From: Chitinophaga pinensis
GTDB lineage: Bacteria > Bacteroidota > Bacteroidia > UKL13-3
Assembly: GCA_945870425.1 (NCBI GenBank)
Contig: CAMBSD010000007.1
Coordinates: 62,001-126,000 of the forward strand
Direction of reading: 5' to 3'
DNA: 64,000 nucleotides
Shown here in pieces: positions 8,658 through 18,416 of this stretch (the stretch's first letter is position 1; each line of letters opens with the position of its first letter). A program made the translations under genes and the position numbers. The notes below the pieces were generated by a model. That model was not told the DNA's origin. It saw nothing but the letters and a program-made list of their open reading frames with translations, and made no database searches.

Positions 8658-10940
8658 CTAAAAAGTATAGTTAAATCCCAATGTAGGGATGATAGGTAAT
8701 TGGTTGATACGTGTATGTGTATTTCTATCAAAATAGAAAATATTGGCTCTGTCGTATACATTGGTAGCGGCCGCAGTAATGGTCATGGTTTTATGTTCAC
8801 CAAAGTATAATTTCTTTGATAATGATAAATCCAATCGGTGGAAATAAGGCAGACGACCTGTATTGATATCTGTATAATGCGAGGCTAGCGTTCCATTTTG
8901 GGTTCTAATGTCTGTTCCAATCCCACCGGTAAAACTAAGTGATTCATATTGACCCTGCGTTTGGGTAAAAGGAAAACCTGACCCAAAGTTCCATCGCGAA
9001 TTTAAACTCCAACTTTGCTTATTACCCCATGTATAAGTTCCAACAAGGTTTATGTTATGTCGTCTATCGAAATTGGGGAAATAATCGCGTGTACCATCGT
9101 TTCTGTTTACATAGGTTAATGAATATACTGCCCAAAAATAGAATCTCTTATAGTCATATTTGTATCTAAAATCCATACCAAAAGAATTACCCGTTTCTAC
9201 AATATAATCAGCTTTCAAATTATCGGGCTTATCGGTATTTACTTCATTGTCTTCGTATTTTTTATCTCTATTGATATTAACAATTTGATTAAAATTTTTA
9301 TAAAATCCTTCCACATTAATTTCAGAATGTTTACCTAAATCTAATTCAAAACCCACTGCAGCATGCTGAGCAGTCTGTCTTCTATATGAGCTATTATTTA
9401 CTTGGTCTGGACTTGATACAAATCCATAAAACAAATTCACCACATCTTGATCACTCACAGCTGCTAGTAAATTTTGAGAATACATTCCACCTGAAGCCTT
9501 GATTCTTAAATAACTAGATGCATTATATTTCAAGCCCAAACGAGGTTCGAAACTTTGTTCTGACAAGGATGAATATGATTGAACCCTCAAGCCAGGCTCC
9601 AAAACAAAACGACCTAATACTTTCTTGTATTTAACAAAGCCACCTATTTCGGTGGTGTTATCTTTTTGTTCCAATTTTCTACCAAAAGTATTCACATATG
9701 AAAACTCAGTACTGAATCCAACTAAATCAATACCGTATTTGATATCATCCTTGCCAAAAAAATAAGTAAAATTCAAACCCGCATTAAAACCATTAATCGA
9801 ACTTTTTCTTGGTAAATTATCAGCTTCTGATTGCTCAATACCATAGTTGGAATAACCAAAAGTTCCATTAATAATGGTGCTAGAACCTTCTGGGATTAAC
9901 ATCAAATTTGCACCTGCACCTGTTGATGTCCATCTATAATCAGTAGCAGCAAAATTTGCATTATCTATAAAATTAAACCCAAATAAATTTATTCTACTAC
10001 CATTAGGACCTATGTAGCTATATTTTCCATACACGTCATCAAAACTGTATGGCAATCCTCGCTTGGCATCGCCATAATTATACAATTTGGGGGCGGTATG
10101 GTTTAGGTATGAGGTTTTGTAAGAAAGAATATAAGATGCACTTGCACCACCTTCACTGAATTTACTAATTGGACCTTCCAATAAAATCTTTGCTGTTATT
10201 GGGTTGGCAGAAATTTTACCTGAAAATCTTTTTTTGTTTCCTTCGCGGGTATTGACATCTATGATCCCCCCAATTCTACCTCCATATTGCGAATTAAATC
10301 CACCTGCATATACATCTGCATTGCGAATAATATCTGCATCAAATACACTGAATAAACCAATTGAATGGAATGGATTATATATTATCATTCCATCTAACAT
10401 AACCTTGTTCATTACAGGCGACCCCCCTCTAATATATAATTGTCCACCTTGATCGCCACTAAACACTACCCCTGGTAATACTTGCAGATATTGCACCAAG
10501 TCAGGCTCGCCACCAAAGGTTGGTAGCTGTTTCAATTCTTTTTGAGTAATGGTGTTAACTGAAATATTTACATTCTCTTTGTGTTTTACTTTCTCACCTT
10601 TAATCTCAACTTCACCAATTTCGTATTTCTTTTGAGCTAGATATAAGTTTTGACTTACAATTCTTCCTGATTTAATCTCAACAATTGCCTTTGCTGTATC
10701 AAAACCTAAACTCCAACACAAAAGGGTATAATTTCCTGGTTTCAATTTAGTAATGGTGTAAAAACCATTGATATCCGTAGCTTTTCCAAGATTTAATTCT
10801 CTTACAACGACATTGGTAAAAATGATAGGCTCTCCAGTTGATTTATCGTAAACAAAGCCGCGGATTTCACCGTTTTGGGCTGAAACTGAAAATGTAAATA
10901 GTATGGTTAATAAACTTAATGCGGTAAATATCTTTTTCAT
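8658..10940 (-). CDS. TonB-dependent receptor with carboxypeptidase-regulatory-like N-terminal domain
   Basis: 'GEIRGFVYDKSTGEPIIFTNVVV', plug 'LPTFGGEPDLVQYLQVLPGVVFSGDQGGQLYIRGG', C-terminal aromatic barrel end. Confidence 0.92.
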   Translation of the reverse strand: MKKIFTALSLLTILFTFSVSAQNGEIRGFVYDKSTGEPIIFTNVVVRELNLGKATDINGFYTITKLKPGNYTLLCWSLGFDTAKAIVEIKSGRIVSQNLYLAQKKYEIGEVEIKGEKVKHKENVNISVNTITQKELKQLPTFGGEPDLVQYLQVLPGVVFSGDQGGQLYIRGGSPVMNKVMLDGMIIYNPFHSIGLFSVFDADIIRNADVYAGGFNSQYGGRIGGIIDVNTREGNKKRFSGKISANPITAKILLEGPISKFSEGGASASYILSYKTSYLNHTAPKLYNYGDAKRGLPYSFDDVYGKYSYIGPNGSRINLFGFNFIDNANFAATDYRWTSTGAGANLMLIPEGSSTIINGTFGYSNYGIEQSEADNLPRKSSINGFNAGLNFTYFFGKDDIKYGIDLVGFSTEFSYVNTFGRKLEQKDNTTEIGGFVKYKKVLGRFVLEPGLRVQSYSSLSEQSFEPRLGLKYNASSYLRIKASGGMYSQNLLAAVSDQDVVNLFYGFVSSPDQVNNSSYRRQTAQHAAVGFELDLGKHSEINVEGFYKNFNQIVNINRDKKYEDNEVNTDKPDNLKADYIVETGNSFGMDFRYKYDYKRFYFWAVYSLTYVNRNDGTRDYFPNFDRRHNINLVGTYTWGNKQSWSLNSRWNFGSGFPFTQTQGQYESLSFTGGIGTDIRTQNGTLASHYTDINTGRLPYFHRLDLSLSKKLYFGEHKTMTITAAATNVYDRANIFYFDRNTHTRINQLPIIPTLGFNYTF

Positions 10941-11009
10941 TATTCTAAGGGCGAATATAAAAATAAGAGCAATTAATGCTGATTAAAGTTGCATGGAAGC
11001 CTAATAAAA

Positions 11010-11045
11010 AAAAGAATCCCGCTACAAGTAGCAGGATTTCTTTTG
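11010..11045 (-). terminator. Rho-independent-like hairpin (AAATCCTGCTAC...GTAGCGGGATT) with flanking A/T runs
   Basis: Stem flanked by A-run and T-run, downstream of the heptose kinase on the minus strand. Confidence 0.75.
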
Positions 11046-11052
11046 CTTCATC

Positions 11053-11085
11053 ATGCCTTAGGTCACTCCGTAGCCGCCTCACTTG
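11053..11085 (-). repeat. Probable degenerate solo copy of the RAYT-flanking repeat
   Basis: ATGCCTTAGGTCACTCCGTAGCCGCCTCACTTGC aligns with ATGCC...TCAGTCACTCGGCAGTAGCCGAGCAACTGC at 8553-8595. Confidence 0.5.
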
Positions 11086-11402
11086 CTTCGGAAACCTTTA
11101 ATAAGGCAAGCTCTTTATAAACTTTAAGTATGTAAGTAGGCTTGTTTTTCCATATCATTTGCATATTAAAGACCAAAAAGCAATAATACTCTATATCAGT
11201 GTTTTACATATTGGCACACTTCAATTAAGTTCCACATTGAACCAAAAAAAATCTAAATCGGGAAGCGCATTTTGTCAAAAATGGAAAAATGTTTTCAAAA
11301 CATGTTTTTTTTAACACAAAATTATTTTACTACGCATTATATAAGGATTGAAAAACCTATAAATAAAAATAATTTGTAAAAATATGATGGAGGAACGGAA
11401 TT

Positions 11403-12380
11403 TTACCACTCAATATTTTCAATCTCATCAATCAATTTTTCCTTATTGATTGGCACCACGCCAACTTCCTCGCATACCAAACCACCGGCTAAGTTTGATA
11501 TTTGGGCAACTTGCTTCAATGTCATACCAATAGCTAAGCATAATGAAGCTACACTTATGACAGTATCTCCGGCACCACTTACATCCGCGATTTTTCGCAA
11601 ATGAGCAGGTATATAGTTAAATTCAACGCCATTGGTAATCATAACACCTCTCTCGCTCATTGTAACAAATAGATTTTTCAGACCCATGGTTTGCATTAAA
11701 TCTTTGCACACAGATTCAAACTCTTGCTTATTATCTATATCAAAATCACGATTAAAGCCTTCTCTCAATTCCTTTAGGTTTGGTTTAAAAAGTGTGGCTT
11801 TTTGATAACCCATAAAATTTCGCTTCTTGGGATCAACCACGATGGGAATATTAAGTGCATTGGCCTCTTGGGTTATCTGCGAAATTAAATGTTCTGAAAT
11901 AACCCCTTTATCGTAGTCTTCAAAAATAATAGCATCTGCATCTATAAGCAATTCTTTTACTTTACTTATTAGCCTACTATCATCTTCTTGATTTAATGAA
12001 TCTGTTATTTCATTATCAATACGAAGCATCTGGGTACTTTGCGAAATAACACGGGTTTTAATGGTAGTAACCCTTTCTTTAGATTGAATAATTCCTTCTG
12101 CACCTATGCCATTTGATTTAATAAGTTCAATCAAATCTTTAGCTTCCCCATCATTTCCAATTACAGAACACAAAATGGGTTTAGCACCTAATGCCACCAA
12201 GTTAACAGCTACATTGGCAGCACCCCCTAATCTATTTTCTTTACGCGTAACAGCAACAACAGGCACAGGAGCCTCAGGAGAAATGCGTTCAACTTTGCCA
12301 AATAAATAAGCATCAATCATCACATCTCCCAATACAAGAACCTTGATATTTTTAAACTTCTCTATGGTTAATCTATCCAC
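11403..12380 (-). CDS. rfaE1: D-glycero-beta-D-manno-heptose-7-phosphate kinase-like PfkB kinase (RfaE1/HldE N-terminal type)
   Basis: 'VLVLGDVMIDAYLFGKVERISPEAPVPVV', 'DVSGAGDTVISV'. Confidence 0.85.
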   Translation of the reverse strand: MDRLTIEKFKNIKVLVLGDVMIDAYLFGKVERISPEAPVPVVAVTRKENRLGGAANVAVNLVALGAKPILCSVIGNDGEAKDLIELIKSNGIGAEGIIQSKERVTTIKTRVISQSTQMLRIDNEITDSLNQEDDSRLISKVKELLIDADAIIFEDYDKGVISEHLISQITQEANALNIPIVVDPKKRNFMGYQKATLFKPNLKELREGFNRDFDIDNKQEFESVCKDLMQTMGLKNLFVTMSERGVMITNGVEFNYIPAHLRKIADVSGAGDTVISVASLCLAIGMTLKQVAQISNLAGGLVCEEVGVVPINKEKLIDEIENIEW

Positions 12381-12393
12381 CTTATTCCATTTA

Positions 12394-13584
12394 TTATTGT
12401 AATTTATCTAAAGCTATTTTCATTCTAGCAAAAGCTTCTATCAATTTTTCGTCTGCTGTTGCAAAACTTATACGAATACACGCATCAGTTCCAAATGCAT
12501 CACCACTTACCAAAGAAACATGAGCATTATCTAGTAAATACATGCAAAGATCATCTGCATTTTCAATTTTAGTATTGCCATCACTTTTTCCAAAATAGGA
12601 TCTAACATCCGGGAAAAGATAAAACGCCCCATCAGGAACATTGCACGTAAAACCTTTAATTTCTTTTGATAAGTTCACAACTAGATCTCTCCTCCTATGA
12701 TACGCTAATTGCATATCGTAAGTAGGCTTCAAATCGGATGTTAGTGCCGCTAAAGTTGCCCTCTGGGAAATACTATTTGCGCCTGATGTAAATTGACCTT
12801 GAATCTTTTCACAAGCTTGAGCAATTTCTTTAGATGCGCCAATATATCCTAAACGCCAACCTGTCATTGCAAATCCTTTACTAACACCATTAATAATGAT
12901 TACCCTTTCCTTCAAGTAATCAAACTGTGCGATGCTTTCATGTTTTCCTATGAAATTAATGTGCTCATATATTTCATCTGAAATAATGTAAATTTCAGGA
13001 TACTTTTTAAGTACTTCAGCTAATTCAGATAGTTCTTGATTACTCCAAATGCTACCAGAAGGATTGCATGGGGAAGAGAACATAAACAATTTTGTTTTGG
13101 GTGTAATGGCGGCTTCAATTTGTGCAGCTGAAACTTTATAATTTTGTTCAACTGTTGCATCCACCAAAACAGGAATACCTTCTGCAAACTTTACCATTTC
13201 AGAGTAACTAACCCAATAAGGTGTAGGTATAACCACTTCATCACCAGGATTGACAACACTTAGTATTACATTCATAATACTTTGCTTTGCACCCGTTGAA
13301 ACTACTATTTGATCGGGGCTATAATCTAGATTGTTATCTGTTTTGAACTTTTGACAAATAGCTTGTTTCAAATCCAAATAGCCGGCCACTGGAGGGTATT
13401 TCGTAAATCCATCATCCATCGCTTTTTTAGCCGCATCGATGATATGGCTTGGTGTTGCAAAATCTGGCTCACCAAGAGTTAAGTTGATTACATCAACACC
13501 CTTTGCGCTTAGTTCGCGACTAAGTTTTGCCATTTTTAATGTTTTTGATTCTGCAAAAAAATCAAGACGTTTGGACAGAGTCAT
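12394..13584 (-). CDS. Class I/II PLP-dependent aminotransferase (aspartate aminotransferase-like)
   Basis: 'NLTLGEPDFATPSHI', 'SDEIYEHINF', 'NGVSKGFAMTGWRLGY'. Confidence 0.9.
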   Translation of the reverse strand: MTLSKRLDFFAESKTLKMAKLSRELSAKGVDVINLTLGEPDFATPSHIIDAAKKAMDDGFTKYPPVAGYLDLKQAICQKFKTDNNLDYSPDQIVVSTGAKQSIMNVILSVVNPGDEVVIPTPYWVSYSEMVKFAEGIPVLVDATVEQNYKVSAAQIEAAITPKTKLFMFSSPCNPSGSIWSNQELSELAEVLKKYPEIYIISDEIYEHINFIGKHESIAQFDYLKERVIIINGVSKGFAMTGWRLGYIGASKEIAQACEKIQGQFTSGANSISQRATLAALTSDLKPTYDMQLAYHRRRDLVVNLSKEIKGFTCNVPDGAFYLFPDVRSYFGKSDGNTKIENADDLCMYLLDNAHVSLVSGDAFGTDACIRISFATADEKLIEAFARMKIALDKLQ

Positions 13585-13647
13585 GTATTTTTATTTAGGT
13601 TGCGAATATAAGAGTAAATGTGAATTGAAAAAGGCCTTTGTCAAAGG

Positions 13648-14769
13648 CTATTTCCTCATACTGTAACCAAATGCAAACTCCATAAAATCAGACTCTAAAG
13701 TATTATTCCTGTTGAAACTTCCCTTAAAGTAACAACCCAAATAAAATCTTTTAACTGGATAGTAACTCAACCCAAATCGAATGTAAGTTGCTTGTTTCAC
13801 TATATCCAAGTCGTAAAAATACCTGTAAGCCTCTAAGGGAAGTCCTAATTTTCCAATTCTTAATTCATTACAAAAACCAAGTGCAGCAAGGTATTTATTG
13901 CTTTCTTTAATATTGCTGTATAACAATTTTTCATTATACAACAAGGCTTGGGTGGCATCATAAAAAAAGTCTAATCCAATACCTAAACTATAGACTTTAT
14001 TTAATGGTTTCATTAGGGCATTATGTAATGTAAAAACAGGATATTGCCTTTGGTAATCAAAAGTGCCTTGCTCCCTATAGGCAAAGCCAAGGTAGCCTGT
14101 ATGATATAAATTTTTGTTTTCTGATGTGAAATTATGTTCAGTTCTTTTAGTAAATGGTGTTTGATTGAAAAAATAATTAACTCCAAGCTTTGTATAATAA
14201 ATATTGTAACCACCATTAGGCATTTTGAAACTCCCATTTGATAAATGATAATAACCAAGCTCTAGATTCAAATCAACCTTACTTGTTATTTTGTGGTGAT
14301 AAACACCTGCGACTTCAAGCGCAAAGTTGATAGGTGAACCTACTGCCCTGTTGTCAAAATTGGTTTGTCTGTCAAAACCCTTGCTAGCGTATACTGCTCC
14401 TATGGCTATCTTACCTGATAATTCTGCATTTGGCCATCTAAAAAATCGAAGTTCAACACTTGGCAATAATGAAATATGATACCCAAATGTATCAGGCTTA
14501 TTCATCAAAATGCTTTGAAGATGTAAACCTATCCTGGGCATACCCCAGGTATCATGCCACTCCTTAGTACCATTTACTTGCTTTGTGACACCTATTTCAA
14601 ATCCATTAACCAAGCCATCTAAACTTGCTCCTGTTCTATCCACTTTATTTGGCGCAAAACTATATCCACCTAGCATATTGAAGCTGATTGCAGCATTATC
14701 AAATACATTTTGAGCTAATACAAGATTCGAAGCAAACACGAGATATAAAAGGTAGCTTAATTTTTTCAT
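13648..14769 (-). CDS. PagL-like acyloxyacyl hydrolase / lipid A deacylase-family barrel protein
   Basis: Signal peptide, beta-barrel-like pattern and 'LELGYYHLSNGSFKMPNGGYNIYYTKLGVNYFF' containing the PagL-type H-x-S-N motif. Confidence 0.65.
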   Translation of the reverse strand: MKKLSYLLYLVFASNLVLAQNVFDNAAISFNMLGGYSFAPNKVDRTGASLDGLVNGFEIGVTKQVNGTKEWHDTWGMPRIGLHLQSILMNKPDTFGYHISLLPSVELRFFRWPNAELSGKIAIGAVYASKGFDRQTNFDNRAVGSPINFALEVAGVYHHKITSKVDLNLELGYYHLSNGSFKMPNGGYNIYYTKLGVNYFFNQTPFTKRTEHNFTSENKNLYHTGYLGFAYREQGTFDYQRQYPVFTLHNALMKPLNKVYSLGIGLDFFYDATQALLYNEKLLYSNIKESNKYLAALGFCNELRIGKLGLPLEAYRYFYDLDIVKQATYIRFGLSYYPVKRFYLGCYFKGSFNRNNTLESDFMEFAFGYSMRK

Positions 14770-14771
14770 CC

Positions 14772-16580
14772 TTACATGCTGTTAAAATAATCCCACACTA
14801 ATTTGGCCTTGGCATTTCCAACAATGTTAGCCATTTCTTCTAATTTCGTTTCCCTAATTTTTTTCACAGACCTCAATTCTGCTAATAACATTTTGGCTGT
14901 TTCAGGTCCAATACCTTCAATCTGTTCCAATTCTGTTTGCAATGTATTCTTATCTCTTCTGTTGCGGTGGCGTGTAATACCAAAACGATGCGCTTCATCA
15001 CGAATTTGTTGAATAACTTTTAGCGTTTCACTTTTTTTGTCAATATATAATGGCAACTCGTCATCAGGGTAGTACAATTCTTCAAGTCTTTTGGCAATCC
15101 CCATTACTGGAACTTTGCCATAAATACCAACTTTTTTCATGCTTTCAACAGCACTGCTCAATTGGCCTTTTCCACCATCTATTACAATTAAATCTGGTAA
15201 GGGTTGACCTTCATCCTGCATTCTTTTATACCTGCGATAAACCACTTCTTCCATGGTGGCAAAGTCATTTGGCCCTTCAACCGTTTTTACATTAAATATA
15301 CGGTAATCTTTTTTACTAGGTTTTGCATCTCTAAAAACAACACATGCACTCACAGGATTGGTTCCTTGTAAGTTACTGTTATCAAAGCACTCAATATGTC
15401 GAGGTAATTCTTTTAATCGCAAATCTTGTTTCATGGTTTCAAGAATACGCTCTGTCTTCAATTCAGGATTTAATGCTTCATACTGACTTAACTTTTCCTT
15501 TTTGTAATACATGGCATTCTTCATTGAAAGATCAAGTAATTTTTTCTTTTCACCCGCTTTAGGAACTGTTATTTCAATATGCTCATCTTTCCAATCCAAC
15601 TCAAAAGGAACAATTATTTCTCTACTCGTACTATGATATGCCTCTCTCACTTCAGCAATGGCAAAACTCAATAACTCATCATTTAACTCGTCAAGTTTTT
15701 TCTTAATTTCAAAGGTTTGGGTTTGAATTATCATACCATTTGACAATTTAAGGTAATTGACAAACGCGAACTTTTCATCACTAACAATACTAAACACATC
15801 CACATCATTGGGTATACCTGTAACAATGGTTGATTTATTTTGGTAATTATCCAATACATCTAACTTCTTTTTGTATTGAGCAGCTTGTTCAAATTTTAGA
15901 TTTTCAGCAGCCTCAATCATATGTTTTTTTAGATGTTGATTTACTTCAGCTAAGTTACCGCGCAGGATATTCTTAATCTGCTTTATATTTTGGTAATATT
16001 CATCCTCACTAACCAATCCCGCGCATGGGGCTTTACAATTACCTATATCAAACTCCAAACATGTTTTAAATTTGTTACTTTTAATATTTGCTTCGGTTAA
16101 TGATAGATTGCATGTTCGCAATGGATACAAGGCTTTTATGGTATCAAGTATGGCATGCATCATGGTGCCATTGGCATAAGGACCAAAATACTCTGAACCA
16201 TCTTTTATATGGTTTCGTGTGTAAAATATCCTTGGGAATTTTTCTTTCTTTATGCAAATAAAAGGATAGGTTTTATCATCCTTAAGATTGATATTGAATT
16301 TGGGCTGATACTTCTTGATAAGAGAGTTTTCAAGCAATAAAGCATCAATTTCCGTTTCTACTAAGGTAAATTGAATATCCGCAATTTTACTAACCATGAC
16401 GGCTGTTTTGCGGTTTTCATATTGTTGCTTGTTAAAGTAACTGCTAACCCTTTTCTTTAAACTTTTGGCCTTTCCTATATAGATAAGATTCTTTTCCTTA
16501 TCATAGTATTTATAGATACCAGGTGAATCAGGCAGTCGAGAAATTAAATTTACAAGGTAAGCTGTATGCATGAATGGCAA
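14772..16580 (-). CDS. uvrC: Excinuclease ABC subunit C
   Basis: 'LPDSPGIYKYYDKEKNLIYIGKAKSLKKRVSSYF', UVR motif region, 'DLIVIDGGKGQLSSA', C-terminal HhH 'LEQIEGIGPETAKMLL'. Confidence 0.95.
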   Translation of the reverse strand: MPFMHTAYLVNLISRLPDSPGIYKYYDKEKNLIYIGKAKSLKKRVSSYFNKQQYENRKTAVMVSKIADIQFTLVETEIDALLLENSLIKKYQPKFNINLKDDKTYPFICIKKEKFPRIFYTRNHIKDGSEYFGPYANGTMMHAILDTIKALYPLRTCNLSLTEANIKSNKFKTCLEFDIGNCKAPCAGLVSEDEYYQNIKQIKNILRGNLAEVNQHLKKHMIEAAENLKFEQAAQYKKKLDVLDNYQNKSTIVTGIPNDVDVFSIVSDEKFAFVNYLKLSNGMIIQTQTFEIKKKLDELNDELLSFAIAEVREAYHSTSREIIVPFELDWKDEHIEITVPKAGEKKKLLDLSMKNAMYYKKEKLSQYEALNPELKTERILETMKQDLRLKELPRHIECFDNSNLQGTNPVSACVVFRDAKPSKKDYRIFNVKTVEGPNDFATMEEVVYRRYKRMQDEGQPLPDLIVIDGGKGQLSSAVESMKKVGIYGKVPVMGIAKRLEELYYPDDELPLYIDKKSETLKVIQQIRDEAHRFGITRHRNRRDKNTLQTELEQIEGIGPETAKMLLAELRSVKKIRETKLEEMANIVGNAKAKLVWDYFNSM

Positions 16581-16617
16581 AAATATGTTTTATGATGCAA
16601 AGTCAATAAAACAAAAA

Positions 16618-16648
16618 AGCCTGAAGGATATATATTACCTTCAGGCTT
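16618..16648. terminator. Hairpin AGCCTGAAGG...CCTTCAGGCT
   Basis: 10-bp perfect stem with flanking A-run, between two minus-strand CDSs. Confidence 0.8.
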
Positions 16649-16668
16649 GTATGATTTAAATAAAAAAA

Positions 16669-17337
16669 TTAATTTCCAAATTTGTAACTTACACCTAAGT
16701 TAATATTTACAAATGATGATGCAATTGCATCAATTTGCTGCGTAGGAATGCCACTTAAACTATATTTTAAATCTTGCTTTCCTCCGTTTAAACCTAACAT
16801 ATATTTAGCATTTAAATTAATATCAATATTATCGTTTACTCCGTAAGCTGCACCAACAATTGGAGCTATATATAAGCCATTATTGTTAAATGAAATATCA
16901 AAAGCGGGGCTTACACCTCCTTGATAATTTGCTGGATATTTGGATGACCAAGCACAATTAATATAACCTAATTCAACACCAGCAAAAGGTTTGAACCCTT
17001 CAGTCATAAAATAATAATCAAATGCCAGTGATATAGGCATAATAGAATAACTTGAAGTTACATCAGCAGGAACATCTTTACCACCGAATGTAAAATAACT
17101 AATATTTAAGCCAACTGCCATTTTATCGTTCAACAAATAACGACCACTTAATCCTCCACCATATCCAACATCAGATACAAGGTTTTTATTGTTAGTTGAA
17201 CCAGTTTGAGGCTTGGCCAAATCCATCCCTGTAGCATAACCTCCCGTTAATCCAACCGAAATTTGAGCATTTGATGTAAACATTGTTGCGGCAACCATCC
17301 CGGCTACAGCAAACATTTTAGTAATTGTTTTTTTCAT
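16669..17337 (-). CDS. Outer membrane beta-barrel protein
   Basis: Signal peptide, OmpA-like alternating barrel pattern, terminal 'NLGVSYKFGN'. Confidence 0.75.
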   Translation of the reverse strand: MKKTITKMFAVAGMVAATMFTSNAQISVGLTGGYATGMDLAKPQTGSTNNKNLVSDVGYGGGLSGRYLLNDKMAVGLNISYFTFGGKDVPADVTSSYSIMPISLAFDYYFMTEGFKPFAGVELGYINCAWSSKYPANYQGGVSPAFDISFNNNGLYIAPIVGAAYGVNDNIDINLNAKYMLGLNGGKQDLKYSLSGIPTQQIDAIASSFVNINLGVSYKFGN

Positions 17338-17368
17338 GTTTGTTATTTTTTGGTTAAAAAATCTATAT

Positions 17369-17398
17369 CAAATGTAGCAGCAATTCAGAATCTGTCAA
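17369..17398 (-). promoter_or_regulatory. Bacteroidota-type promoter TTG-N19-TACATTTG for the barrel protein gene
   Basis: On the minus strand: TTG (17398-17396), 19-nt spacer, TACATTTG (17376-17369), ~32 nt upstream of the start codon. Confidence 0.65.
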
Positions 17399-17504
17399 GA
17401 CCTCTAAAAAAGACAGTAATAAAATCTGCTGGTTAATATCCATTTTTAACCATACTAAAACACTAAAAATCAATTAAATAAAAAATATTCAATGTGAGTA
17501 ATTA

Positions 17505-18194
17505 TTACAACCAAGCTTGTTCACCAATAAGTGGAACAAATTTAAAATCATTCAATTCAATGTTCTCAATACTATTCAAACCTGTCTTAATTATAGAATG
17601 CATCTTTTGTGTCTTACCATCACCAACAGGGATTATTAGTATGCCACCAATTTTCAATTGCTCTATTAGCGCTTTTGGCACAACGGGAGCACCCGCTGTT
17701 ACAATAATTTTGTCGTATGGAGCATTTTTTGGGTATCCCAAACTACCATCTCCAAAAATAAAAATGGCTTGGTATCCCAAAAATTTCAATACCTTTTGTG
17801 CCTCTAAATGCAAGGGTTCATGTCTTTCAATACTTGTAAGATTTGCTCCTAGTTCTAATAACACAGCTGATTGATATCCACTTCCTGTGCCTATTTCTAA
17901 AACCGATTCACCCTTCTCAACACACAATAATTGAGTTTGATATGCCACAGTAAATGGCTGAGAAATGGTCTGCCCTTCTCCTATCCTAAAAGCTTTATCA
18001 AGATAAGCATGGTTTCTAAAATCCTTATGCATAAAAAAATGCCTAGGAATCTTAAGCATCGCATTTAGAACCTTATCATCAATAATACCTTTAGTTTTGA
18101 GCTCTCTGATAAGTTGCTTTCTAGCTCCCTTGTCTTTATATGTATCTGTTATCAATGTGCTACAATTATAATTAAAAGCTAATAAAGCCATCAT
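17505..18194 (-). CDS. pcm: Protein-L-isoaspartate O-methyltransferase
   Basis: 'IPRHFFM', 'GEGQTISQPFTVAYQTQLL', 'VLEIGTGSGYQSAVLLEL'. Confidence 0.92.
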   Translation of the reverse strand: MMALLAFNYNCSTLITDTYKDKGARKQLIRELKTKGIIDDKVLNAMLKIPRHFFMHKDFRNHAYLDKAFRIGEGQTISQPFTVAYQTQLLCVEKGESVLEIGTGSGYQSAVLLELGANLTSIERHEPLHLEAQKVLKFLGYQAIFIFGDGSLGYPKNAPYDKIIVTAGAPVVPKALIEQLKIGGILIIPVGDGKTQKMHSIIKTGLNSIENIELNDFKFVPLIGEQAWL

Positions 18195-18416
18195 AAAATC
18201 ATCTGCATTTCATTTTTTAAACTATGGTCCATAACATGATTGGATACAGAATATCAATGAAAGCTAGACTTAAACAAACATCCCTTGTATAAGGTGTATA
18301 ATAATTATGATAAAAAAATGTCGCTGTTCAAATATGATTCGGACTGTGCGATGCACAATTAAATGATGTAAATAAATTTGTTGTGTAATAAAATCAGAAA
18401 ACTTTAATAAGTTACA

